From Bacteroidia bacterium (GTDB lineage: Bacteria > Bacteroidota > Bacteroidia > Bacteroidales > GCA-2748055): a DNA stretch of 15,111 nucleotides. A program made the position numbers and the translations under genes. This document shows, piece after piece, positions 8,039-15,111 of the stretch. Each line of letters begins with the position of its first letter. The stretch's first letter is position 1. The notes below the pieces were generated by a model. It did not search any database and had not been told where the DNA came from. It worked only from the letters and a program-made list of their open reading frames with translations. The stretch lies in NCBI GenBank assembly GCA_004525825.1, contig SPBY01000020.1, positions 1 through 15,111 of the forward strand. Direction: 5' to 3'.

Positions 8039-10237
8039 TTAAGGTTCTTGTTCCAAATCCACAAGCTTATAATCAAGCTGCCTTCGGCTTAGGTTGGCAT
8101 TCATTACCTCAATTTTTACTTCGTCGCCTATCTCAAACTTTTTGCCTGAATGGCGGCCAACGATCATGTACTCCTCTTCATTAAACTCATAAAAGTCGTC
8201 TGCAATGCTCTTGATGGACACCATTCCTTCACACTTATTCTCCACGATCTCCACATAGATTCCCCAATCGGTGAGGCCCGACACCACCCCATCGAAATGC
8301 ATACCCAACTTATCCTGCATAAACTCTACCTGCTTGTATTTGGTGGATGCCCTTTCGGCATCCACGGCCCTGCGCTCCATCTCCGAAGCGTGCTGGCACC
8401 GCTTTTCATAAATCTCGGCATTTTTCGATTCACCCTGTTCCAGGTAATGAGCCAGCAGCCGGTGCACCATCAAATCGGGATAGCGCCTGATGGGCGAAGT
8501 AAAGTGAGCATAGTCTTTAAAAGAGAGACCGTAATGCCCGATGTTGATGGTAGAGTAACGCGCCTTGGCCATGGAACGCAGTGCCATCATCTCAATCACA
8601 TTCTGCTCCTTGCTTCCCTGCACCTGATCCAGCAAGGAATTCAGGGCGGTGGAAAGTTTTCGCCCAGATTGCTGTGGATTCATGGTGTAGCCAAACTTGG
8701 TGATGAAACGGGTAAATGAATTCATTTTTTCCGGATCGGGTACATCGTGGATACGGTATACAAAGGTTTTTCCGACCTGCTTTTTTCCCTTGGTCTCTGC
8801 CGGGCTGACCTCTTTTTCATATTTTCCTCCCCGGCTGGCATAGGCGGCCACCCGCTTGTTGGCCAATAGCATAAACTCTTCAATGAGCCAGTTAGCCTCC
8901 TTTTGCACCTTGAAATATACTCCGGTAGGAGTTCCATCTTCGGCCAGGTGGAACTTGACCTCCTCCCTGTCGAAATTGACGGAACCGTTTTGGAATCGCT
9001 TCTCCTTCAGAATTTTCGAGATATCGTAGAGCTTCAGAATTTCTTGCTTCATATCTCCTTCGCCGGTTTCTATGACCTCCTGTGCCTCTTCGTAAGCAAA
9101 GCGGCGATTAGAGAGGATCACGGTGCGGCCAAACCATTCATCCAGCACCTCGCCCATTTCGTTCATTTTAAATACGGCAGAAAAGGTGAGTTTGTCCTCA
9201 TTGGGCCGCAGGGAACACGCGCCGTTGCTCAGTTGTTCAGGGAGCATGGGCACCACGCGATCGACCAGGTATACAGAAGTGCCGCGATCAAAAGCTTCAC
9301 TATCCAGGATGGTTTTAGTTTTTACGTAATGAGATACATCGGCAATGTGAATTCCCACCTCCCACAATCCGTTCTCCAGGGGCTGAAGGGAGAGGGCGTC
9401 GTCAAAATCCTTGGCGTCGGCCGGGTCGATGGTAAAGGTAGGCACCTTTCGGAAGTCTCTCCGGTTTGCAATTTCCTGGGGACTGATGTTGTCTGGGATC
9501 TGCTCGGCATAGGCTTCCACCTCCTGGGAGAATTTATAGGGAAGCTCAAATTCTGCCAGAATGGAGTGCATCTCTGTATCATTCTCGCCTGGATAACCCA
9601 GGATATCCACAATCTCGCCAAAAGGATTTTTAGCCTTTTCAGGCCAATCGATGATTTTGGCGATGGCTTTCTGACCATGTTCCACTCCTTTCAGTTTCTC
9701 CAGAGGGATGAAAATATCGAAAGGCATCTTGCGGTTGTCGGGAAGCAGAAAGGCATAGTTGCGTGAAATCTCCACCGTCCCCACAAAAGTATCCCTGGCT
9801 CGTTCCAGAATTTCCACCACCTCCCCTTCTGACCGTGCGCGCTGCTTTCGCGCCGGAAAGACAAACACCTTAACCAGATCGCCGTCCAGGGCATTTTTTA
9901 GATTGTTCCTGGCAATAAACACATCGTCGTCCGAATTTTCTGATACCAGGAAGGCATAGCCGTGCTGGGTCATATCGAGGGTTCCGGTTTTATAGCCCGC
10001 CCTGCTCAACAAGCGGTATCTGCCCAATTCCACCTGCTCCAGCTGTTTCTTCTCCACCAGTTCATCCAGCGTTCTGGAAACCAGATCTCTCTGGTTCTTG
10101 TCGTTCAAAAACAGCAACTTTGAAAGTTGCTTGTAGTTGTATATCTGTTTGGGACTTCTGCCAAATACGCCCATGATAAGCGCGGTGGCTTGATCGTGCG
10201 ATAATTTGTCTTTCCCTTTATGTTTACTCTTTCCCAT
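8039..10237 (-). CDS. rnr: ribonuclease R (3'-5' exoribonuclease)
   Basis: Processive 3'-5' exoribonuclease of the RNase II/R family that degrades structured RNA, 732 aa. In order: an N-terminal winged-helix-like region (about 10-78), two cold-shock domains (about 84-135 and 150-215), the RNB catalytic domain (about 258-590) and a C-terminal S1 domain (about 645-725). The RNB active site reads TIDPADAKDFDDAL, with Asp271, Asp277, Asp279 and Asp280 as expected metal ligands. HYGLSFKDYAHFTSPIRRYP, the other strongly conserved RNB segment, is present. I chose ATG 10237 (MGKSKHKGKDKL), which gives the basic start common in RNase R. A TTG at 10303 is also in frame but would leave only 5 bp to the divergent cysS start. 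The TetR-family gene follows after 31 bp. The S1 domain is followed by only a short tail, not the long Lys-rich tail of E. coli RNase R. Confidence 0.96.
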   Translation of the reverse strand: MGKSKHKGKDKLSHDQATALIMGVFGRSPKQIYNYKQLSKLLFLNDKNQRDLVSRTLDELVEKKQLEQVELGRYRLLSRAGYKTGTLDMTQHGYAFLVSENSDDDVFIARNNLKNALDGDLVKVFVFPARKQRARSEGEVVEILERARDTFVGTVEISRNYAFLLPDNRKMPFDIFIPLEKLKGVEHGQKAIAKIIDWPEKAKNPFGEIVDILGYPGENDTEMHSILAEFELPYKFSQEVEAYAEQIPDNISPQEIANRRDFRKVPTFTIDPADAKDFDDALSLQPLENGLWEVGIHIADVSHYVKTKTILDSEAFDRGTSVYLVDRVVPMLPEQLSNGACSLRPNEDKLTFSAVFKMNEMGEVLDEWFGRTVILSNRRFAYEEAQEVIETGEGDMKQEILKLYDISKILKEKRFQNGSVNFDREEVKFHLAEDGTPTGVYFKVQKEANWLIEEFMLLANKRVAAYASRGGKYEKEVSPAETKGKKQVGKTFVYRIHDVPDPEKMNSFTRFITKFGYTMNPQQSGRKLSTALNSLLDQVQGSKEQNVIEMMALRSMAKARYSTINIGHYGLSFKDYAHFTSPIRRYPDLMVHRLLAHYLEQGESKNAEIYEKRCQHASEMERRAVDAERASTKYKQVEFMQDKLGMHFDGVVSGLTDWGIYVEIVENKCEGMVSIKSIADDFYEFNEEEYMIVGRHSGKKFEIGDEVKIEVMNANLSRRQLDYKLVDLEQEP

Positions 10238-10261
10238 AGTTCCTTCGTGTCTTGTAAGTCT

Positions 10262-10278
10262 TAAATTTACTAATTTTG
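10262..10278. promoter_or_regulatory. candidate divergent -7 elements for cysS (+) and rnr (-)
   Basis: The 71-bp gap between the rnr and cysS starts must hold both promoters. TAATTTTG at 10271-10278 on the plus strand matches the Bacteroidota -7 consensus TAnnTTTG exactly and lies 30 nt before the cysS ATG. A TTG at 10252-10254 is a weak, slightly close -33 candidate (16-nt spacer). The adjacent self-complementary TAAATTTA at 10262-10269 reads as a one-mismatch -7 element on the minus strand, 24 nt before the rnr ATG. Both are motif matches only. Confidence 0.4.
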
Positions 10279-10308
10279 TCCCATCATTCTGATTATCCGG
10301 CAATACTT

Positions 10309-11780
10309 ATGAGCAAGCGGCTTTATATATACAACACCCTCACCAGGAAGAAGGAGGCATTCGATCCCATCAATCCCCCCTTCGTGGGCCTCTATGCCTG
10401 CGGTCCTACGGTATATGGCGATGCTCACCTGGGTCATGCCCGTCAGGCCATTACCTTCGATGTGCTTTACAGGTACCTGTTGTTCCTGGATTATAAGGTG
10501 AGGTATGTGCGTAACATTACCGATGTGGGTCACCTGGAAGATGACGCCGACGAGGGAGAAGATAAGATTCTGGTGAAAGCACGGCTCGAGTCTCTGGAGC
10601 CCATGGAGGTGGTTCAGCATTACATGAATCGTTACCACCTGAACATGGCTTCGCTGAATGTGCTGCCACCCAGCATTGAACCCCGGGCCAGCGGACACAT
10701 CATTGAACAGCAGGAACTGATCGTGAAAATCATGGAAGCCGGCTACGCTTACGAGGTGAACGGCTCGGTCTATTTCGACGTGAACGCCTACCATGAAAAA
10801 CATCCTTACGGACAGCTTTCCGGACGGAAGATCGAGGACCTGCTTTCCAATACCCGGGCGCTGGATGGCCAATCCGAAAAAAGAAGTCCCCTGGACTTTG
10901 CCCTGTGGAAGAAGGCCGACCCTGCACACATTATGCGCTGGCCTTCACGCTGGAGCGAAGGATACCCTGGCTGGCACCTGGAGTGCTCAGCCATGAGCAC
11001 CAAGTATCTGGGCATGCAGTTTGATATTCATGGCGGAGGCATGGACTTGCTCTTTCCCCACCACGAATGCGAAATTGCCCAGAACGTAGCTGGATATGGT
11101 AAGCCTTCCGTACGATACTGGATGCACAACAACATGATCACCATCAATGGTCAGAAGATGGGGCGTTCCCTGGGGAACTTCATCACCCTGGATGAGCTTT
11201 TTGCAGGCGATCACACAAGATGCTGGAACAGGCTTATGGTCCCATGACCATTCGCTTCTTCATCCTCCAGGCCCACTATCGAAGTACCCTGGATTTCTCC
11301 AACGAAGCTCTTCAGGCCGCCGAAAAAGGATTCATGCGCCTGATGAAGGCCATTGCGCAGCTTGAAGCCCTGCAGGCCGGGAGTACCAGCACCCTGGATG
11401 TGGCTGAGCTGTCGGACCGCTGCCACCTGGCCATGGAAGAGGACATGAATACCGCCAAACTGATTGGTCATCTCCTGAGCGGGGTGACACAGATCAACAA
11501 TGTGGCGGAAGGAAAAGAGAGCATCACGGAAACGGACCTGGAAGCCTTAAAAACTCTCTACCAGGGCTATGTATTCACCGTCCTTGGCCTCACTCTGCCG
11601 GAAACCGATAGCCGGTCAGACGAAATTACCAACGATTTGGTGGAACTTATCTTGCAGCTCCGAAACGATGCCAAGGCGAACCGCGATTTCAATACTGCTG
11701 ATCGCATCCGGGACGGACTTTCCGACCTGGGAATCACTGTAAAGGACCGGAAAGATGGTGCCGATTGGGAGATCCACTGA
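10309..11780 (+). CDS. cysS: cysteinyl-tRNA synthetase, interrupted by a frameshift
   Basis: Class I synthetase that charges tRNA-Cys. The first part (10309-11247) reads 312 codons from ATG 10309 and contains YACGPTVYGDAHLGHAR (HIGH-type motif HLGH 40-43; zinc ligand Cys31), HLECSAMS (Cys226), FPHHECEIAQ (His251, Glu255) and the KMSKS-type loop KMGRS (283-287). After GDH (300-302) the frame goes wrong, giving TRCWNRLMVP and a stop. The expected continuation, KMLEQAYGPMTIRFFILQAHYRS, is found in another frame from 11217 and runs to a stop at 11780. Removing two bases from the CACACA at 11212-11217 restores a 489-aa protein of normal family length. TTG 10276 is an alternative upstream start but is unlikely. 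The end overlaps ispG by 26 bp, suggesting coupled translation. Since cysS is normally essential, a sequencing or assembly error is the simplest explanation; a true pseudogene with a second copy elsewhere is possible. Confidence 0.9.
11212..11219 (+). other. frameshift site in cysS (apparent 2-nt CA insertion)
   Basis: The bases CACACAAG read His-Thr in the upstream frame, while homology requires CAC AAG (His-Lys) followed by ATG CTG. The two frames overlap only from 11196 (after a TGA at 11193-11195) to the upstream frame's stop at 11245-11247, so any switch must occur there. No X_XXY_YYZ slippery heptamer is present at the join, which argues against programmed -1 frameshifting. Confidence 0.8.
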
Positions 11781-13362
11781 AATTGCCATCGGAAACCTGA
11801 AGCTGGGTGGTAATCAGCCCGTGCAGATTCAGTCAATGACCAACACCGACACCAACGATGTGAAGGCGTCGGTCGATCAATGCATCCGGATGATCAAAGA
11901 AGGAGCCGCCCTGGTGCGCCTTACCACCCAGGGCATAAAAGAGGTGGAGAACCTGGCCAGGATCCGTACTGAATTGCGTAAGGCGGGATATGATACCCCG
12001 GTGGTGGCCGATATTCATTTCAAGCCTGACCTGGCGGCCTATGCTGCAAAAATCACTGATAAAATCCGCATCAATCCAGGCAACTACCTCAGGGGAAAAA
12101 CACCAGAGTCTTTGCTCCCGGAATTGTTGAAGACCTGCAAGGCTCATGATACAGCGATACGTATCGGGGTAAATCATGGTTCTCTGGACGAGACCATATT
12201 GAACCGGTACGGCGATACTCCGGAAGGAATGGCGGAATCGGCCATGATCTTTCTTCGTATTTGCCAAAAGGCCTCTTTCGATAAAGTGGTGGTCTCCATG
12301 AAATCGAGCAACCCAAGGGTCATGGTTCAATCGGTCCGACTGCTGGTAAAAAAGATGATCGCAGAGGGGATCTCCTATCCTCTCCACCTGGGCGTGACAG
12401 AAGCGGGAGATGGTCCCGAGGGCCGGATCAAATCAGCGGTGGGAATGGCTCCCCTCCTGCTGGAAGGAATGGGCGACACCATCAGGGTTTCACTTACTGA
12501 ACCTCCTGAAGAGGAAATGCCTGTGGCTTCAGCCATCATAGCTCTTTTCCCTAAGCCCGGCCTTTTGCCCTACCATCCCTTCCGGGACCTCGCCTGGGAT
12601 CCCTTCAGCTTTTCCAGGAGAAGATCCACCCCTGTGGCGGGAATCGGAAATGGATCCCGTGTCAGGATCGTTAGCCAGCAAGCCCCTGATCCCCTGACTG
12701 ATCTGACCCCCGGGCAAGTGAAGACTCTGACTGTCACCTATGAAGAATGGCTTCAGGATCCCTCTCTTCTGGAGACGGGAAATAAAATATTGTTGCTGGA
12801 AAAGGGTTCCCTTAGCATTCATGAGATCAAGGTGCAACTGAACCACTTTTGTTTTCAAAACAGCCAGAGTCCCATTCTTTTTAAGACCTCCAGCACTGCC
12901 AGCGACCAGGGTACTTTCCAGTTGCAACTTGCCGGGGAGCTTGGTTTCCTGCTGGTGGATGGCACACTGGACGGGGTATGGGTGGAAAATTCCCATTTCT
13001 CCCACGCCCTGGTGAACGAAACGGTGCTGATGATCCTGCAAGCGGCCGGAGCAAGGATCAGCAAAACCGAGTACATTGCCTGCCCTTCTTGCGGTCGCAC
13101 CCATTTTGATATCCTCTCCCGATTGAAAGAGATCCGCAAAGCGACTTCCCATCTTACCACTCTGAAAATAGCAGTGATGGGCTGCATCGTCAACGGACCG
13201 GGCGAAATGGCCGATGCCGATTATGGTTATGTGGGTGCCGGAGCGGGCAGGGTAAGCATTTACAAGGGCAAAGTGCCAATGCTTCGAAACGTACCTGAGA
13301 AAGAATCCCTGGAAGCCCTGATTGATATCATGAAAAAAGAGGGAGACTGGATCGATCCCTGA
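11755..13362 (+). CDS. ispG: 4-hydroxy-3-methylbut-2-enyl diphosphate synthase (flavodoxin/ferredoxin), long form
   Basis: Iron-sulfur enzyme of the MEP isoprenoid pathway that converts MEcPP to HMBPP; 535 aa. The N-terminal TIM-barrel domain (about 1-255) shows QIQSMTNTDTND, VVADIHF, IRINPGNY, GVNHGSL, VVSMKSSNP and HLGVTEAGDG. Next is an insert domain (about 260-410) that short bacterial IspG lacks but plant and Bacteroidota enzymes carry. The C-terminal domain holds the [4Fe-4S] ligands: ACPSCGRTHFDI (Cys443, Cys446), MGCIVNGPGE (Cys477, with Glu484 at the E. coli Glu312 position) and DYGYVGAG. ATG 11755 lies inside the cysS end (26-bp overlap) and is preceded by a purine-rich GGACCGGAAAG; it gives RSTEIAIGNLKLGGN, where homology begins. 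From memory Bacteroidota long forms are usually around 600 aa or more, so this one appears trimmed in the insert domain. It converges with the histidine kinase gene, leaving 19 bp. Confidence 0.96.
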   Translation: MVPIGRSTEIAIGNLKLGGNQPVQIQSMTNTDTNDVKASVDQCIRMIKEGAALVRLTTQGIKEVENLARIRTELRKAGYDTPVVADIHFKPDLAAYAAKITDKIRINPGNYLRGKTPESLLPELLKTCKAHDTAIRIGVNHGSLDETILNRYGDTPEGMAESAMIFLRICQKASFDKVVVSMKSSNPRVMVQSVRLLVKKMIAEGISYPLHLGVTEAGDGPEGRIKSAVGMAPLLLEGMGDTIRVSLTEPPEEEMPVASAIIALFPKPGLLPYHPFRDLAWDPFSFSRRRSTPVAGIGNGSRVRIVSQQAPDPLTDLTPGQVKTLTVTYEEWLQDPSLLETGNKILLLEKGSLSIHEIKVQLNHFCFQNSQSPILFKTSSTASDQGTFQLQLAGELGFLLVDGTLDGVWVENSHFSHALVNETVLMILQAAGARISKTEYIACPSCGRTHFDILSRLKEIRKATSHLTTLKIAVMGCIVNGPGEMADADYGYVGAGAGRVSIYKGKVPMLRNVPEKESLEALIDIMKKEGDWIDP

Positions 13363-13381
13363 GCACTCTGCCGGAAATTCA

Positions 13382-14416
13382 TCAGGCCTTGTCCAGTGAA
13401 AAGATAAAGGTAGTTCCCTGGCCCACTCTGCTCCTCACTGTGATGGTCTGATTGTGCGCCTGGATGATGTGCTTCACAATGGAGAGGCCCAGCCCGGTCC
13501 CTCCCGACTCCCGCGACCGGCTTTTGTCCTCCCGGTAGAAACGTTCAAAAATTCTGGGCAGATTTCTCTCCTCGATCCCAATTCCGTTATCGGTGATATT
13601 CACCAGGATATTTTCTCCGGTGTCTTTAATACCTATGGTAGTCTTTCCTCCCTCCTTGCCATATTTGATGGTGTTCCCGATCAGGTTCTCAAGTACCTCC
13701 ATGATTCTTTTCCTGTCGGCCTTTACCTTCACTGTCTTACTGAACTTTCCATCAAAATTGATTTTGATGTTTTTATGCCTGGCCTGCATCTCCTGGTATT
13801 CAATAACCTCTTCCACCACCTTCACCAGGTTGAATATTTCTATTTTCAGTTTAAATTCTCCCAATTCAAGCCTGGCCATGGAATCCAGATCCTCCACTAT
13901 GTTTATAAGCCTGTTGATACTGCGTTCCGCCCTTTTCAGGTAGAGCGTATTGATGGAGGTGTCTTCCATGCCTCCGTCGAGAAGGGTAAGTATGTATCCC
14001 TGAATATTGAAGATGGGCGTTTTCAATTCATGTGACACATTTCCCAGGAAATCGTTCCGGTACTTCTCCATCTGCCTCAGTTTCCTGATTTCTTCCGACT
14101 CGTAATCGGCCCGCACCTTCACCTCTTGTTTTAGGTCGTCGACCACATTTCCCTTAACAATTTTGTCCCGGATCAGTTTTTGTGATATGGTAGAGCTGTG
14201 AATGGTTTTAAAGACCGGATCGATTCTGGAAATCACAAATCTGATAAATAAGAACCTGACAATTAAGAATATGCCCGGTACCCCTGCAGCGGCCAGTACC
14301 AGGTATTTGATTATGGGCCTCTTAAAAAGATCCAGTTCCTCGATGCTCAGCAAAAGCGACACGAACAGAACCACCGTCAGGGCAATCCACAGAGAATACG
14401 ATCTTGCACTCTTCAT
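13382..14416 (-). CDS. sensor histidine kinase
   Basis: Inner-membrane two-component kinase, 344 aa. Two membrane segments (about 8-24 and 38-60) are separated by only about 13 residues, so there is no real periplasmic sensor domain. A linker leads to the HisKA domain with H-box NVSHELKTPIFN (phospho-acceptor His129). The HATPase domain follows: N-box ENLIGNTIKYG (Asn244, Asn248), G1 box DNGIGI (276-281), F-box IFERFYR and G2 box GGTGLGLSIV (305-314). All catalytic boxes are intact. The closest architecture is the PhoR/BaeS-like group common in Bacteroidota. No response regulator lies beside it: downstream is the convergent ispG, and upstream on the same strand, 31 bp away, is the Omp85-type gene. 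The partner regulator may lie beyond the window. Signal and target are unknown. Confidence 0.95.
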   Translation of the reverse strand: MKSARSYSLWIALTVVLFVSLLLSIEELDLFKRPIIKYLVLAAAGVPGIFLIVRFLFIRFVISRIDPVFKTIHSSTISQKLIRDKIVKGNVVDDLKQEVKVRADYESEEIRKLRQMEKYRNDFLGNVSHELKTPIFNIQGYILTLLDGGMEDTSINTLYLKRAERSINRLINIVEDLDSMARLELGEFKLKIEIFNLVKVVEEVIEYQEMQARHKNIKINFDGKFSKTVKVKADRKRIMEVLENLIGNTIKYGKEGGKTTIGIKDTGENILVNITDNGIGIEERNLPRIFERFYREDKSRSRESGGTGLGLSIVKHIIQAHNQTITVRSRVGQGTTFIFSLDKA

Positions 14417-14447
14417 CGGCTTTCATTGCTTTCATATTTCACCGCCT

Positions 14448-15111
14448 CTACCACCTGGCAAACGGGGTCTCCAAATGTATAAAAAAGCCATGTTCCCCGT
14501 AGCGGTTGATGGCATAGTCGACCCTGAAAACCAGATCATAGTAAGTTACAAAATCAAATCCTGCCCCGGCAGAAAACTGCCAGGTGTTTACCATGGTGTT
14601 GGTGGGATCGGGAAAAATGTTGTTCACATACCCGGCATCTGCAAACACATTAAAATAGAGAGCATAATGAACTTTACTAAACTGCTTCACGCCCAGGAAG
14701 GGAATGGTGAAGGAGGAAGGTTTGATCACCTGGAGCTTCAGGTTGTACTTGGAAATTAAATAGTCTGATCCGTCGATTACATAGTCTTCGTATCCACTCA
14801 GGTACTCACGATAGCCCAGAGCCTGGTTCAACACATGGGGCATATTCTTTTCAGTAGATAATCTGAACTTCGAGGCGTTGTTGAAATAGAACCGGTTGGC
14901 CAGTTTCTGGTGATACATCAACACTCCTGTCAACCTGAAGGCAGGATAGGCATAGTCTGATATCAATCCCAGGCCAAGCTGCTCGGCCCTGATTTTTACA
15001 TTGAACCCTTCCAGGGGATAGATCTTTGAGTCCCTGATATCATAGTTAAAATTGTATGCCAGTACAAAATAGTTTAACCTGTTGCTGCCTCCTCCCAGAT
15101 AATTGGGATTG
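14448..15111 (-). CDS. Omp85 (BamA/TamA-like) outer-membrane barrel protein, C-terminal part
   Basis: Partial gene; the reading frame is open to the window edge (first whole codon at 15110), giving the last 220 residues. An apparent TTG start at 14966 is internal and not the true start. The sequence alternates polar and aromatic residues as in a beta-barrel. It contains YDIRDSKIYPLEGFN, matching the D-RD...P..G strand pattern of Omp85 barrels. Further on, LSGYEDYVIDGSDY resembles the L6 loop RGY/F...DG motif, and FADAGYV and GAGFDF...DLVFRVDYA resemble the final strands. The protein ends FFIHLETPFARW, an aromatic-rich last strand. Assembly or secretion of outer-membrane proteins is the family role, but whether this is BamA, a TamA-like protein or a specialised relative cannot be decided without the N-terminal half and any POTRA domains. 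It precedes the histidine kinase gene by 31 bp and is likely co-transcribed with it. Confidence 0.72.
   Translation of the reverse strand, partial: NPNYLGGGSNRLNYFVLAYNFNYDIRDSKIYPLEGFNVKIRAEQLGLGLISDYAYPAFRLTGVLMYHQKLANRFYFNNASKFRLSTEKNMPHVLNQALGYREYLSGYEDYVIDGSDYLISKYNLKLQVIKPSSFTIPFLGVKQFSKVHYALYFNVFADAGYVNNIFPDPTNTMVNTWQFSAGAGFDFVTYYDLVFRVDYAINRYGEHGFFIHLETPFARW

Noticed and set aside
8903..9766. 287-codon open frame on the plus strand inside rnr
   Set aside because: Antisense to the RNB catalytic domain, no family motifs, best explained as a shadow of rnr.
11212..11219. Programmed ribosomal frameshift in cysS
   Set aside because: No slippery heptamer is present at the join, and CysRS is not known to be made this way; a CA indel fits better.
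13358..13386. CCTGA...TCAGG inverted repeat across the ispG/kinase stop codons
   Set aside because: Five base pairs with a long loop, made mostly by two opposed TGA stop codons; expected by chance.

Overview
The window looks like a chromosomal housekeeping segment from a member of the Bacteroidota, most likely Bacteroidales or a close relative, with roughly 50% GC. The reasons are: a eukaryote-like (type 2) isoleucyl-tRNA synthetase carrying a GIHH signature; a TraR/DksA-like protein with a degenerate zinc finger placed between ileS and lspA; a long-form IspG with an insert domain; weak or absent Shine-Dalgarno sequences; and matches to the Bacteroidota -7 promoter element (TAnnTTTG). I found no insertion sequence, phage gene, CRISPR array, tRNA or rRNA.

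Layout. Positions 56-4574 (+) hold ileS, a TraR/DksA-family regulator and lspA, spaced 53 and 29 bp apart and likely one operon. Positions 4629-5270 (-) hold a DUF502 membrane protein convergent with lspA. Positions 5304-7261 (+) hold a secreted glycerophosphodiester phosphodiesterase followed by a lipoprotein alkaline phosphatase, plausibly an envelope phosphate-salvage pair. Positions 7262-7419 are non-coding and contain a nested imperfect inverted repeat. Positions 7420-10237 (-) hold rnr (RNase R) followed by a TetR-family regulator. Positions 10309-13362 (+) hold cysS, overlapping by 26 bp with ispG. Positions 13382-15111 (-) hold the C-terminal barrel of an Omp85-type outer-membrane protein, cut by the window edge, followed by a sensor histidine kinase.

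How they work together. The segment is dominated by translation (IleRS, CysRS), RNA turnover (RNase R), isoprenoid precursor synthesis (IspG), and envelope functions (LspA, DUF502, GDPD, alkaline phosphatase, Omp85 barrel, histidine kinase).

The most notable points are: (1) cysS is broken by an apparent 2-nt (CA) insertion at about 11213-11217, which is either an assembly error or a real lesion in a normally essential gene; (2) IleRS has a GXHH motif instead of HXGH, the form associated with extreme mupirocin resistance; (3) DUF502 and GDPD are divergent with only 33 bp between starts, so their promoters must overlap coding sequence; (4) the nested inverted repeat between the phosphatase and TetR genes, with two mutually exclusive pairings; (5) IspG is shorter than the usual long form. 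I see no convincing previously undescribed multi-gene system.
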